64,000 nt of DNA, taken from contig JAEMSX010000003.1 in assembly GCA_016462645.1 (NCBI GenBank), positions 39,630 to 103,629 on the forward strand, given 5' to 3'. The DNA is from Thermoleophilaceae bacterium (GTDB lineage: Bacteria; Actinomycetota; Thermoleophilia; Solirubrobacterales; JACPNS01). The position numbers and the translations under genes are program-made. Numbering within the stretch: the first letter of the stretch is position 1; every line of letters starts with the position of its first letter. Shown piece by piece: positions 51,232 through 60,508 of this stretch. The notes under the pieces are model-generated. The model ran no database searches. It was not told the DNA's origin and saw nothing but the letters and a program-made list of their open reading frames with translations.

Positions 51232-52380
51232 CTAGCTCTCCTTGTTGGCGAGCTCAGCGACCATCGCCGCCGCCTCGTCCATCGTCTTCGCTGCGTGCAC
51301 GTTCGGCAGCGCTGCGGCTTCGAGAATCTCGCGACCCTTGATGTCGTTTGTGCCGTCGAGACGGACAACGAACGGGACGGAAGGCTTCAGGTCTTCGAAC
51401 GCGGCAACCAGACCATTCGCCACTTCATCGCAGCGCGTGATGCCGCCGAAGATGTTGAACAGCACGGCCTTGACGTCCGGGTTGCTGAGGATCAGTTCGA
51501 CTGCCTGCTTGACCTTTGCCGCGTCCGATCCGCCTCCCGCGTCGAGGAAGTTGGCCGGCTTGCCGCCGTGCTGGGCGACGACGTCCAGGGTGCTCATGAC
51601 GAGTCCGGCGCCGTTGCCGAGGATGCCGATGTTGCCGTCGAGCTTGATGTAGACGACGCCCTGCTCCTTGGCCTTGACCTCGATCGGGTCGGCGTTGGCG
51701 GTGTCGCCGAGGCCTTCGCGTTCGGGGTGGCGGAAGTCAGCGTTTCCGTCGAGCGTGACCTTGGCGTCAAGCGCCTTGACCTCGCGGTCGGGGGTGATGA
51801 TCAGCGGGTTGATCTCCGCGAGCGTCGCGTCTTCCTCGATCCACACGTTGTAGAGCGAAACGAGTGCTTCGGCGACGCCTTCGATCACGTCCGCGTCGGC
51901 GCCGCCGTCGGTGGCGACCCGGATCGCGTCCTCCTTGGTCAGGCCGATGAGCGGATCGACGTGATGCTTGATCAGTCTCTCGGGGGTCTTCTCCGCGACC
52001 TCCTCGATGTCGATGCCGCCCTCGGTCGAGAACATCACGAGCGGACGCTTTTCCGAGCGGTCGAGCAGGACCGACGCGTAGTACTCGGTCTCGATGTCCG
52101 AAGCGTGCTCGATCCAGACGGTGCGGGTGACGTGGCCCTTGATGTCGAGGCCGAGAATGTTGTTGGCGTGCTCGGTCGCGGCCTCGTGGTCAGGGGCGAA
52201 CTTGACGCCGCCGGCCTTGCCGCGGCCTCCGATCAGAACCTGAGCCTTGACCATGACGGGGTAGCCGACTTCCTCGGCTGCTGCGAGCGCTTCCTCGACC
52301 GTTGTGACGGCTTTACCGTCAGAAACTGCGAGGCCGTGCTTGCCAAAGAGAATTTTGCCTTGATATTCGAGAAGATCCAT
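51232..52380 (-). CDS. sucC: Succinyl-CoA synthetase, beta subunit
   Basis: 382 residues: ATP-grasp N-terminus (MDLLEYQGKILFGKHGLAV; VMVKAQVLIGGRGKAGGVKF), nucleotide-binding loops and the C-terminal CoA-ligase part with NIFGGITRCDEVANG and FVVRLDGTND. Nucleotide specificity (ATP versus GTP) is not evident. GGAG precedes ATG 52380. It is the first gene of the sucCD operon; the 148-base gap to 52529 holds the divergent promoters. Confidence 0.97.
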   Translation of the reverse strand: MDLLEYQGKILFGKHGLAVSDGKAVTTVEEALAAAEEVGYPVMVKAQVLIGGRGKAGGVKFAPDHEAATEHANNILGLDIKGHVTRTVWIEHASDIETEYYASVLLDRSEKRPLVMFSTEGGIDIEEVAEKTPERLIKHHVDPLIGLTKEDAIRVATDGGADADVIEGVAEALVSLYNVWIEEDATLAEINPLIITPDREVKALDAKVTLDGNADFRHPEREGLGDTANADPIEVKAKEQGVVYIKLDGNIGILGNGAGLVMSTLDVVAQHGGKPANFLDAGGGSDAAKVKQAVELILSNPDVKAVLFNIFGGITRCDEVANGLVAAFEDLKPSVPFVVRLDGTNDIKGREILEAAALPNVHAAKTMDEAAAMVAELANKES

Positions 52381-52528
52381 CCGTTGGGTACTCCAATTAG
52401 GGGATACGCAAATGCGGTATGCCGAACGCGATTCGTAGACTGTCTTGCAGCGCTGGCGCGCGGCGAACGGTATCAGGGCAAAAACCCCGTAACGGTGCCG
52501 TTTTGCAGTGAACTAGACGAAAGAATCA

Positions 52529-53212
52529 ATGGCCATTCCAAAAGACATCAAGTGGATCACGTTCGACGTGTACGGAACTCTCATCGACTGGGAGTCCGGC
52601 GTCTACGACGCATTCACGGCCGAGGCCGAACGCACCGGGTTTGACATCGGTGACAAGGCCACTCTGATCGACCTCTTCAACAAGCACCAGCAGGACATCA
52701 TGAGCGGCTCCTACGAGCTCTACGCCGAGGTGCTCCGCCGCGTTGCGCTGAAGATCGCCGAGGACCTCGAGTGGGACCTCGAGCCCTCGCGCACCAACTT
52801 CCTGCCGGACTCGGTCGTCCGTTGGAAGCCGTTCCGCGAGGCGAACGCCGCGCTCGACAGGATTTCGAAGAAGTATCAAGTCGGCCTGGTGGTCAACATC
52901 GACGACAAACTCCTGGTCGCCAGCCGCCGCCACATCCGCAGTGACTTCGACATCGTCGTCACCGCGCAGCAGGTGCGCAGCTACAAGCCCGAGACCGCGC
53001 ACTTCACCGAGACGGCTCGCCGCATCGGCGGCAAGAAGGGCTGGATGCACGTCGGCTCCTCCTACTACTTCGACGTCGGCCCCGCGGTCAAGGCCAAGCT
53101 GCCGACCGTCTGGGTCAACCGCAAGAAGGAAAAGCCCGACGACCCCAAGGCCAAGAAGCCTGACCTCGAAGTCAGGAACCTCCGCGAGCTCGCGGACAAG
53201 CTCAAGGCCTAG
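52529..53212 (+). CDS. HAD-type hydrolase (2-haloacid dehalogenase-like)
   Basis: 227 residues. Motif I ITFDVYGTLIDW (Asp nucleophile), motif III lysine in RSYKPETAHF, motif IV VGSSYYFDVGPAVKA, and the dehalogenase-typical TVWVNRKKE. Motif II (VVNIDDKLL) lacks the usual Ser/Thr-Asn pair (S/TN). HAD type II dehalogenases release halide from 2-haloacids; many relatives are general phosphatases. The basic C-terminal tail (KKEKPDDPKAKKP) is unusual. Confidence 0.87.
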   Translation: MAIPKDIKWITFDVYGTLIDWESGVYDAFTAEAERTGFDIGDKATLIDLFNKHQQDIMSGSYELYAEVLRRVALKIAEDLEWDLEPSRTNFLPDSVVRWKPFREANAALDRISKKYQVGLVVNIDDKLLVASRRHIRSDFDIVVTAQQVRSYKPETAHFTETARRIGGKKGWMHVGSSYYFDVGPAVKAKLPTVWVNRKKEKPDDPKAKKPDLEVRNLRELADKLKA

Positions 53213-53215
53213 CTG

Positions 53216-53920
53216 TCAGCAGAGCGGCGCGGCACGCCACTTGCCAGCACGCTTCCATTTTGCAGTTCGACCGGTCACCTTCAGGGTTCTGGCTTCGTCG
53301 TAGCTCGCGAGTCGAGCGACAATCTTGTATCCGTCGGTCTTCATGTCTGCGCCGACGCAGCGGGTTTCAACTGCGTAGCGCTCGGGCATGCTGCGCGTGC
53401 TTTCGCCGACCCACACGAGCGTGTACGAGACCGCGTATGAGCTGCCTCGACCGGCAGCCATCTTCACGTAGGACCTGGTGCATGGCTTCTCGGGACACCC
53501 GGATTGGTCCAAGGGTTGGATCGGCTCATCCATTGTCGTACGGCCGGACTTCAAGTCGGCAACGTACGGCTGGCTGATGCTCGCCTGGGCTCCCCCGACG
53601 TACGAGTAAAAATAGTGCAGGAAGCGACCGTTCCAGATCGGGTCGCTGTGAATCAGAATGCACTCCGTTGGGAATTCGCAAGTCTGAAGAGCGATGTCGC
53701 GTCCGAACTTCCTGGTGCATGCATGCGAGCGGTTCTTGGCGTCGGCGTACATCTGGAGCGATCCGGAATAAAAGATCTTCGTGGAGTCCTTCGGCGCACA
53801 CTGGACAGACCGCGTTTTTGCACCGGCGGGCTGCGTTTGTTGGGCGCCGCCGAGCAGAGCGATCGTGCAGATCGCGGCAGCGAGAACGAAAGACGAGCGA
53901 CGGGCGAGATCGAATGACAT
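53216..53920 (-). CDS. Secreted hypothetical protein, family A
   Basis: ATG 53920 has a perfect AGGAGG nine bases upstream; 234 residues. Signal peptide (SFVLAAAICTIALLGGA), then a beta-rich, Cys-containing domain with at least seven cysteines (VQCAPK, HACTRK, QTCEFPTEC, SGCPEKPC, TRCVGA) and a terminal motif RTLKVTGRTAKWKRAGKWRA, followed by APLC. The end (strand, turn, W, basic, A-P-L-C) resembles those at 55744 and 58613. Unknown function. Confidence 0.8.
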   Translation of the reverse strand: MSFDLARRSSFVLAAAICTIALLGGAQQTQPAGAKTRSVQCAPKDSTKIFYSGSLQMYADAKNRSHACTRKFGRDIALQTCEFPTECILIHSDPIWNGRFLHYFYSYVGGAQASISQPYVADLKSGRTTMDEPIQPLDQSGCPEKPCTRSYVKMAAGRGSSYAVSYTLVWVGESTRSMPERYAVETRCVGADMKTDGYKIVARLASYDEARTLKVTGRTAKWKRAGKWRAAPLC

Positions 53921-54030
53921 GAGCAAGTGCCTCCTTGTAAGTGAAAGCACTTGGCTTACGCGAAAGTTGCGTGGATCCAACGAACTCGCCGAGCCCTGCG
54001 TCACCTGCTTTTCGCTGTATCGTGCGAAGC

Positions 54031-55740
54031 GTGGCTCGCCTTCGCATCTCGATCTCGATCCTGTTCGCCTGCGCCTTGTGCCTGAGTGTCGTCACCGGCG
54101 CAGAGGCGGCTCCGGGCGATCTCGATGCCGCCTTCGGCACCAACGGCGTCGCGACTGTCGCGTCCGGCCCCGACTTCGACGACGCCGAGCCGACCGACAT
54201 GGCCGTCGCGCCAGACGGCAAGATCGTGATCGTCGGTCAGCTCGCGGGACCGACGAACGCATATGCGTTCATCCTCCGCCTGCTCCCGAGCGGCGCACGC
54301 GATCCCAGCTTCGGTACAGATGGCCTTCTGCTCACGCGCCTGGGCCCGGACTTCGCGCGGTTCACGTCGGTGGTGGTTCAGCCGAACCTCCGCATTGTCG
54401 TGGCGGGGGCCGTCCGCGACACCGGCTTCGAATATCCCGTGGTCGCAAGGTACACGCCGGATGGCGGACTCGATCCGACGTTCAATCCGCTCGGAACGTT
54501 GCCTGGCGTGAACGTGAACACGACGCTCAGCGTCAACTCCTCAGCGTTCACGAGCCTTGCGATGCGTCCGAACGGGTCCTTCGTCGGCACCGGGTCGGTC
54601 AACGGCGCATCGCAGTTCTGGTTCATGGAGTCGGTCACTGCGACCGGCGAGCTTGATTCCGGGTTCGCCGGGACAGGTGCCTACACGATCGCCTTTCCCA
54701 CCTATTCGGCCGAGCCGTATGCCATTGTTGCCCGCCCCGACGGTCGCGCGGTCGCCTGCGGCTATGCGCCATCGGGCGGCGCCGATCAGGTCAACGAGGC
54801 ATTCGTCGGCGTGACTGCCGCGGGGTCGCTGGACGGCCAGTTCAACGGAACCGGGGTGCTGCTCAAGGCAGACCCGGCGACCAACAATCAGTGTCGGGCG
54901 ATGGCGATTCAGAGCGATGGAAAGCTCGTTTCTGCGGCGTACACGACCGACGGCAGCAGCAGCCATGCGATGGCACTCTCGCGGCTCAACGCGAACGGCA
55001 CGCCAGACACAGGCTTTGCCAATGGCGGTACATACGTCAATGACCGTGGTGATCCGGTCAGCTCCCCGACAGCGCTGGAGATTCAGCCCAGCGGCCGGAT
55101 CCTTGTGATTGGACGCGCCCGCATCGACACCGTCAACGGCGCCGGGATCTGGGCGCGGCTGCCCAGCGGCGCGCCCGATCTCTCGTTCGGAGATGCGGGC
55201 TTCGTGCATCAGACGGCGGTCGCCGGCTGGCCGGGGGCCACCGCTCTCCTCGGCGATCAGCGGCTCTACATGGTTGGCGGCGTGGACGAGTCACTGAAGG
55301 TGCGATCGGTGAAGCTGCAGCCGGACCCTCCGCCGCTGGTCGTGCCCACCGCCCACGCGAAGATCACGTCGCCCGCCAGGTCGACGCTCAGGCGATCGAA
55401 GCTCACCCGAGTGAGGGGGACGGCAACCGCGGTCAACGGAACGGTCAGACGCGTCGAGATCGCAGTCTTGAAGGTCGGGCCGAAGAAGTCAAAGAAATGC
55501 CTCTGGCTGAGGTCCAACAAGGCCCGGTTCAGCTCGGTCAAACGCTCAAGGAAGAACGGCTGCGCAAAGCAGAAGTGGCTGAAGGTCAGCGGCACCACGA
55601 AGTGGACCTACAAGTTGAAGAAGAGACTCCCGACCGGCAAGTACACGATCTACGCTCGTGCGACCGCGAGCGGCGGCGCGCCGGAGGCGGTCTTCAGCAA
55701 GTCGGCGAAGAACCGCGTCGCGCTCAAGCTCAAGCCGTAG
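54031..55740 (+). CDS. Secreted delta-60-repeat protein, paralogue
   Basis: GTG 54031 (GTG 54022 is an alternative) opens 569 residues. Signal peptide (ISISILFACALCLSVVTGAEA near the N-terminus), then delta-60 units (LDAAFGTNGV, VAPDGKIVIVG, ILRLLPSGARDPSFGTDGLL, LNANGTPDTGFANGG). C-terminal domain starting HAKITSPARSTLRRSK with KCLWLRSNKARF and NGCAKQKWLKVSG matches the 48463 protein. No enzymatic motif. Confidence 0.85.
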   Translation: MARLRISISILFACALCLSVVTGAEAAPGDLDAAFGTNGVATVASGPDFDDAEPTDMAVAPDGKIVIVGQLAGPTNAYAFILRLLPSGARDPSFGTDGLLLTRLGPDFARFTSVVVQPNLRIVVAGAVRDTGFEYPVVARYTPDGGLDPTFNPLGTLPGVNVNTTLSVNSSAFTSLAMRPNGSFVGTGSVNGASQFWFMESVTATGELDSGFAGTGAYTIAFPTYSAEPYAIVARPDGRAVACGYAPSGGADQVNEAFVGVTAAGSLDGQFNGTGVLLKADPATNNQCRAMAIQSDGKLVSAAYTTDGSSSHAMALSRLNANGTPDTGFANGGTYVNDRGDPVSSPTALEIQPSGRILVIGRARIDTVNGAGIWARLPSGAPDLSFGDAGFVHQTAVAGWPGATALLGDQRLYMVGGVDESLKVRSVKLQPDPPPLVVPTAHAKITSPARSTLRRSKLTRVRGTATAVNGTVRRVEIAVLKVGPKKSKKCLWLRSNKARFSSVKRSRKNGCAKQKWLKVSGTTKWTYKLKKRLPTGKYTIYARATASGGAPEAVFSKSAKNRVALKLKP

Positions 55741-55743
55741 AAC

Positions 55744-56406
55744 TCAGCACAATGTCGCAATTCTCAGGCGCTGGCCCACCCGCCAGCGAAGCTGCGAGCC
55801 GTCGCGTCGCAGGGATCTGAGGCGGAGGTGGCGTTTCGATTTGTCGAGCACCTGCGTCCCGCCGCAGAAGTCGTGCTTGATCACCAGACGGCTGCTCCTC
55901 CAGGCGTGGCGCCAGTTGCCGTCAACCGTGAAAGCGACGCTGCCGTTCGGCTTGAGCACCATGTCAGGGATTGCATAGCCCTTGACGTCCTGATCGTCCG
56001 TGAGATGCATGTAACGCATGAAGACTGTGTGACCGGTCGCGGCGTTCTTGACGCCGACGAACGAATCGTCTCCGGTGCAGTTCTCGCACGAGAACACCCG
56101 TCCGCTGAAGCCGACGAAATGCCCGCTGATGCGGACGATCTCGTACTGGGGGTCGATGTTCGTGCGCGCCAGCACCCGCCAGGTGCCGACGGCGACGTCG
56201 CACATCATGCGGTCTCCCGGGTAGAACTTCCCGTGGCCGGGAGAATCGCCGGGCACCTCCGCGACCACGACATACGCATTCGCGTCAACGAGCTTCACGC
56301 CCTTCATCACGCAGGCACCCGCCGAAATGCTTCGGGCTTCGGCTGGAGCGGCCGTGGCTGCGAGGACCAGGGCACAGATCATCGCGGCACGCACTCGACG
56401 AGTCAT
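55744..56406 (-). CDS. Secreted hypothetical protein, family A
   Basis: From ATG 56406 (MTRRVRAAMICALVLAATAA, then PAEA), 220 residues. Signal peptide followed by a domain with Cys pairs (GACVMKG, MMCDVA, SCENCTGDD, HDFCGG, terminal ATLC). Motifs VLKPNGSVAFTVDG and LRLRSLRRDGSQLRW, then RVGQRLRIATLC, parallel RNGSVAFGA and LKLSEGRMSWTGHGKRRSA in the 58613 protein. Unknown function. Confidence 0.8.
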   Translation of the reverse strand: MTRRVRAAMICALVLAATAAPAEARSISAGACVMKGVKLVDANAYVVVAEVPGDSPGHGKFYPGDRMMCDVAVGTWRVLARTNIDPQYEIVRISGHFVGFSGRVFSCENCTGDDSFVGVKNAATGHTVFMRYMHLTDDQDVKGYAIPDMVLKPNGSVAFTVDGNWRHAWRSSRLVIKHDFCGGTQVLDKSKRHLRLRSLRRDGSQLRWRVGQRLRIATLC

Positions 56407-56445
56407 CGGGACAGTATTGCCGTCGTCACGCCGGCACACGCCTGA

Positions 56446-57627
56446 TCACGCGGTCGGTTCAGATTCGTCGCGCGCCGGGACGCCCGACATCACGAGCGCG
56501 CTCGCGGCCATTCCGATGACCATGAATGCGCCGAGCCCGCCGTAGCCGGAGGCGTCGACGATCAATCCCCCGACGGACGCGCCGATGAGGTAGCCGATCT
56601 GCACCGCGCCGGTGCGGGCGGCCATCATTGCGCCCGGCTTGTCAGGCAACTGGTCGAGCGCGAGCGTGGAAGATCCCGCAGCGCGCAAACCTGCCGCAAT
56701 TCCCATCGCCACCGCAAGCACGAGCGTGAAGAGCAGAAACGGGTAGAAGTTGAACAGCGCCGCAGCGATGATGCCCATCGCCAGCGTCGAGCCGATCAAC
56801 AACAGCCTGCGCGGCCACTTCTGACCGGCCCGTGCGGCGGTCGACGATCCGACCATGAACGCCAGCGATCCGAGCGGAAGCAGCAGACCGACCATCGCCT
56901 CGCTCAAGCCGAACTCTTCGCTGTAGAACGCGGCGATGTAGGTGATCTCGGCGGTCCAGACGGCGAATGCGAGCATCTCCCCGATCGTCCAACGGCGACC
57001 GCCACGATCGGTCAGCGCGGCGAGCAGACCGGTGCGCTCGTCCTGCGCCCGGATGTGCGGATCGAGCTTGGGCGCGAAGAGCATCGCTGAGCCGGCAGCG
57101 ACGAGGCAGAAGAACATCGGCACCGCAAATCCGTACTGCCAGGAGAACGCCTCTGCAAGGAAGCCCACGATCGGAACACCGATGATCCAGGCGAGCGACT
57201 GCAGCGCCACGACCCAGCCGATCGCCCAGTCACGCGCCTCGGGGGCGAAGAACTCACCGGCACCGGCAAAGCCACTGGAGAGCAGAAAGCAGATCCCGAT
57301 GCCTGTCACGGCCTGGCCGACGCCGAAGGTGGCGAGATCCGGAGACAGCGCAGAAAGCAACGCACCCAGCGCGCCGAGCAGTCCCCCGATCAGCATCACC
57401 GGCCGGGCCCCGCGCTTGTGGATCCAACCACCGACCGCAAGCGTCGCGAGCACCGCCGTCAGCGCGCTGATCGAGCGCACCTGGCCGACCTGACCGATCG
57501 TCACGTCGAAGTCCTTGCTCATCCCGACAAACAGCGGCGGGATGCTGGCCATGCTCGACTGCGAGGCGATCGTCGCCAGTGGCAACGGGAAAAGCAGTCT
57601 GATGTCGCGGTCGGGCGAGGGTGCCAC
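56446..57627 (-). CDS. MFS transporter
   Basis: GTG 57627 opens 393 residues with 12 membrane helices. The loop 2-3 motif is GGWIHKRGARPVMLIGGLLG, followed by helices such as SGFAGAGEFFAPEARDWAIG. It belongs to the general MFS drug/metabolite groups; the substrate is unknown. It is divergent from the rhomboid gene. Confidence 0.88.
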   Translation of the reverse strand: MAPSPDRDIRLLFPLPLATIASQSSMASIPPLFVGMSKDFDVTIGQVGQVRSISALTAVLATLAVGGWIHKRGARPVMLIGGLLGALGALLSALSPDLATFGVGQAVTGIGICFLLSSGFAGAGEFFAPEARDWAIGWVVALQSLAWIIGVPIVGFLAEAFSWQYGFAVPMFFCLVAAGSAMLFAPKLDPHIRAQDERTGLLAALTDRGGRRWTIGEMLAFAVWTAEITYIAAFYSEEFGLSEAMVGLLLPLGSLAFMVGSSTAARAGQKWPRRLLLIGSTLAMGIIAAALFNFYPFLLFTLVLAVAMGIAAGLRAAGSSTLALDQLPDKPGAMMAARTGAVQIGYLIGASVGGLIVDASGYGGLGAFMVIGMAASALVMSGVPARDESEPTA

Positions 57628-57703
57628 GCGGGGCAGTCTCGCACGGTGCTTTCGGGTTACGCGCTTGAGGAATCCACCCAGCGGCCGACAATAGTGGGTA
57701 GTC

Positions 57704-58603
57704 GTGTTTCTGCCGCTCAAGGACAGCATCCCCAAGCTCACGTTTCCGGTCGTGACCTTCGTCCTGATCGCCCTCAACGTCGCGGTCTACTTCGTCGCGT
57801 CCAGCAACCCTCTGGCAGCTCAGGACGCGGCGATCTTCTACGGCGTGATTCCCTATGAGGTGGTCAACCCGGGCATGCAATGTGTGCCCTCGCCGGACTT
57901 CGCGCGGATGGTCTGCGGCACGCCCGCGGAGATTCAGGCGATGTACCCCGGGCTCGAACTTCCGACCACCTGGTTGACGGTGGCGACCTCGATGTTCCTG
58001 CACGGCGGTCTGCTGCACCTGATCAGCAACATGCTCTTCCTCTTTGTCTTCGGCGGCGCGCTCGAGAACGCTCTGGGCCGGCTGAGCTTCAGTCTCTTCT
58101 ATCTGATCGGCGGAGTCGCCGCAATGCTGGTCCAGACGCTCTGGGACACCAATGGGATGTTGCCGATGGTCGGCGCATCAGGGGCGATCGCCTCGGTGCT
58201 GGCCGGCTATCTGGTGCTCTTCCCGAGTTCGAAGATCCTCTCGCTGTTCATTGTCTTTCCGGTGCGCGTACGCGCGGTGTGGGTGATCGGAACCTGGATC
58301 TTCTTCCAGTTTGTCTCCGCCTACGTTGCTGCGGGGGCGGGGGTATCGGGCGGCGTTGCGTACTGGGCGCACATCGGCGGCTTCCTGACCGGCGCAGGGT
58401 TGACCTACCTGCTGGTCGACGGCGATCAGATCTCCATGTTCAGACGCGAAGCGCGTGTTGCCAGCGGGCTGATGGTCGAGCCACTTGAGCCGTTTCAACC
58501 GGAAGTCAACCGGTACCAGCCACCACCACCACCCGTCGTACCTGCGGATCCGTTCTCAGTGCCGCAGCCGCAGCCACAGCCACAGCAGCCGCCGCCGGCG
58601 TGA
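57704..58603 (+). CDS. Rhomboid intramembrane serine protease
   Basis: 299 residues: N-terminal helix and an extracellular loop with two Cys, then HGGLLHLISNMLFLFVFG (the LHLxxNM motif of the third helix), the catalytic GASG with Ser159 in MVGASGAIASVLA, and His223 in YWAHIGGFLTG. A Pro/Gln-rich cytosolic tail (PQPQPQPQQPPPA) ends the chain. It cleaves single-span membrane proteins within the membrane. The GTG start 57704 follows a TAGTGG box by six bases. Confidence 0.93.
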   Translation: MFLPLKDSIPKLTFPVVTFVLIALNVAVYFVASSNPLAAQDAAIFYGVIPYEVVNPGMQCVPSPDFARMVCGTPAEIQAMYPGLELPTTWLTVATSMFLHGGLLHLISNMLFLFVFGGALENALGRLSFSLFYLIGGVAAMLVQTLWDTNGMLPMVGASGAIASVLAGYLVLFPSSKILSLFIVFPVRVRAVWVIGTWIFFQFVSAYVAAGAGVSGGVAYWAHIGGFLTGAGLTYLLVDGDQISMFRREARVASGLMVEPLEPFQPEVNRYQPPPPPVVPADPFSVPQPQPQPQQPPPA

Positions 58604-58612
58604 TTCTGGGGC

Positions 58613-59353
58613 TCAGCGGATCGGCGCCGATCTCCGCTTGCCGTGTCCGGTCCAGCTCATGCGGCCTTCGGAAAGCTTCAGGGTCGCGAGTTCTTTTCTC
58701 TTGACATGGTCAAGCGCCGTCTTCCGTATCTGCTTCAGCCCGGCGTTGAACTCAAGTCGGTAGATCACGTTGAAAGCTCCCCCGCCCCCGCACGTAACCT
58801 GCTCCTCAGGACAGTCACTCTCATCATCTTCAAGCGTCGCCCCGAAGGCGACGGATCCGTTGCGGGTCAGAAGTACGCGCGCGACGCTTGAGAAGTAACA
58901 GAACTCGCTTGTCCCACCGAAGTCGCAAAGGCGCAGCGGGGCGGGTGTCGAGTCGTGCTCACCCGCGCCACCGGAGTATCGGTGAGTGCGCAGGTTCACG
59001 ACTTCGACGGCGAGTGCATTCGCCGAGTCGCCGGAGTTGAAGTAGGTGTGGCTGAAGGCGGCGAAGTCGCCGTTAACGGTCAGCTTCTCGAACGAGTCCT
59101 GGTCGCCGTTGTCGAGCACACCGGTGCGCCCTTTGAACTTGCGCGAGCAGATGAACGTCGTGTAGCCGCCCTTCGAGCCACGGGCAGGCTGGTAGATGAA
59201 CGCGTCGCCGCTTCTCGCAACGATTGAGCTCGGGCCGGGGTCACAGTTCCCGTATGACGCCTCGGCAGCGGCAGGGAGCGCGAAGATGGCGAGCAACAGC
59301 GCGACGGGGGCGAGCGCCCGGACGGCGAGCCGACTTAAAACATTCACACGCAC
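58613..59353 (-). CDS. Secreted hypothetical protein, family A
   Basis: GTG 59353 start; 246 residues. Signal peptide (PVALLLAIFALPAAAEA) and a Cys-rich domain (GNCDPG, FICSRK, LRLCDFGG, EFCYFSS, SDCPEEQVTCGGGG). The conserved end RNGSVAFGATLED ... LKLSEGRMSWTGHGKRRSAP matches the 55744 protein. Located downstream of and convergent with the rhomboid. Function unknown. Confidence 0.8.
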   Translation of the reverse strand: MRVNVLSRLAVRALAPVALLLAIFALPAAAEASYGNCDPGPSSIVARSGDAFIYQPARGSKGGYTTFICSRKFKGRTGVLDNGDQDSFEKLTVNGDFAAFSHTYFNSGDSANALAVEVVNLRTHRYSGGAGEHDSTPAPLRLCDFGGTSEFCYFSSVARVLLTRNGSVAFGATLEDDESDCPEEQVTCGGGGAFNVIYRLEFNAGLKQIRKTALDHVKRKELATLKLSEGRMSWTGHGKRRSAPIR

Positions 59354-59394
59354 ATGTACTTATACCCGCGCGCGCCGCGGAGTTGCGACCGCGA

Positions 59395-60498
59395 TCAGGC
59401 AGCAGGCTTGCGCAGGACGTACACGTCCTGATTGTCCTCGTTGCGCGCGGTCGCGTACTCGGCGACCTCCCACTTCGGCGTGAGCTTGTCGAGCACCCAC
59501 TCCTGCGAAACGAAAGACGTGCCCCACTCGTCGTTGACCACGCCCCAGTCGCCGTCCTTGCCGAACTCGGCGGCGTACCAGTAGCCGGTGTCGTAGAGCG
59601 CGGCCTTGATGTCCGTGAGTTGCTGCGCTGAACGCAGGCCGAGCTTGCCGTAGAAGGCAACCGACTGCGCGCCGTGGGTGGTGGAGATCAGATGACCGCC
59701 GGGCCTCAGGATGCGCCACATCTCGTCGTACCAGGCAAGCGCGAGGCGCTCGTTGTAGTGCGACCAGATAGAGATCCCGAAGGCGGCCGCAAAGAAGTTG
59801 TCCTCGTAGCTGGTCGGCGGATCGTTGGGACTGACGCGGAAGTCGATGCCGGGCAGGTTCGCGGTGGCCCATTCAATCGCGGGGCCGTTCGGGTCACAGC
59901 CGAAGAGTTTGGCCTCCGGGTAGGCGGCGGCCAGCGCGCGCGTGACGCGGCCCGACGAGCTGCCGAAGTCGAGGATGTTGTCGCCCTCGGCGATCGGCGC
60001 ACGGGCCGAAGCGAGTCCGTCGGCGACGAGGTCTGCCTGGTAGAACGCGCCGCCCGCGCCGAGCGCGCTGTGGGTCATGGCATGGACTTCCTCCGGGGGG
60101 CGGACCGTCAGCAGACCTGTCTTCTCGAGCACGGAGTCGATCTCGTAGTGCGCGCCGAGAACGAGGTCGAGGCGCTTGCGCTCGATGCCGGTGGCTTTTG
60201 ACCAGGCATCGGTCATCCGCACCTGGCGCGGCGGCGCGCCGGGCGGGACGGGGAAGTCGATCATCGTGTCGTCGGCGTTTGCGGCGGCGGCGATCGCCTC
60301 GACGTCGGAAGCATCCAGGCGCGCGTGGATGCGCTCGGTTGCGGGAGCGGACTCGATCGCGAACTTCTGCGGCGTCACCGCGCGCTCGGTCACCGCCGCT
60401 GTGTCCTGCTGCTCGATCGGCGGTGGCGGCTGGAGTTCGCGCCAGGCGTTCTTCAGGCGACGCTTGCCGGTGCCAGCTTTCTGCCTGAGCGTGCCCAT
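59395..60498 (-). CDS. SAM-dependent methyltransferase
   Basis: ATG 60498; 367 residues. Class I Rossmann methyltransferase with motif I ILDFGSSSGRVTRALAAAYP, motif II region ISIWSHYNERLALAWY and ILRPGGHLISTTHG. A helical N-terminal extension (about 1-130: KRRLKNAWRELQPPPPIE) may bind substrate. The stop of the carboxylase lies 10 bases upstream on the same strand, so it may be co-transcribed with it. Substrate unknown. Confidence 0.9.
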   Translation of the reverse strand: MGTLRQKAGTGKRRLKNAWRELQPPPPIEQQDTAAVTERAVTPQKFAIESAPATERIHARLDASDVEAIAAAANADDTMIDFPVPPGAPPRQVRMTDAWSKATGIERKRLDLVLGAHYEIDSVLEKTGLLTVRPPEEVHAMTHSALGAGGAFYQADLVADGLASARAPIAEGDNILDFGSSSGRVTRALAAAYPEAKLFGCDPNGPAIEWATANLPGIDFRVSPNDPPTSYEDNFFAAAFGISIWSHYNERLALAWYDEMWRILRPGGHLISTTHGAQSVAFYGKLGLRSAQQLTDIKAALYDTGYWYAAEFGKDGDWGVVNDEWGTSFVSQEWVLDKLTPKWEVAEYATARNEDNQDVYVLRKPAA

Positions 60499-60508
60499 CG
60501 CTGGGCGA

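Noticed and set aside
52430..52528. AACGGT repeats and GGCAAAA/GTTTTGC flanks upstream of sucC and the dehalogenase considered as a hairpin
   Set aside because: Pairing is interrupted and no U-run follows, so it is probably ordinary promoter DNA.
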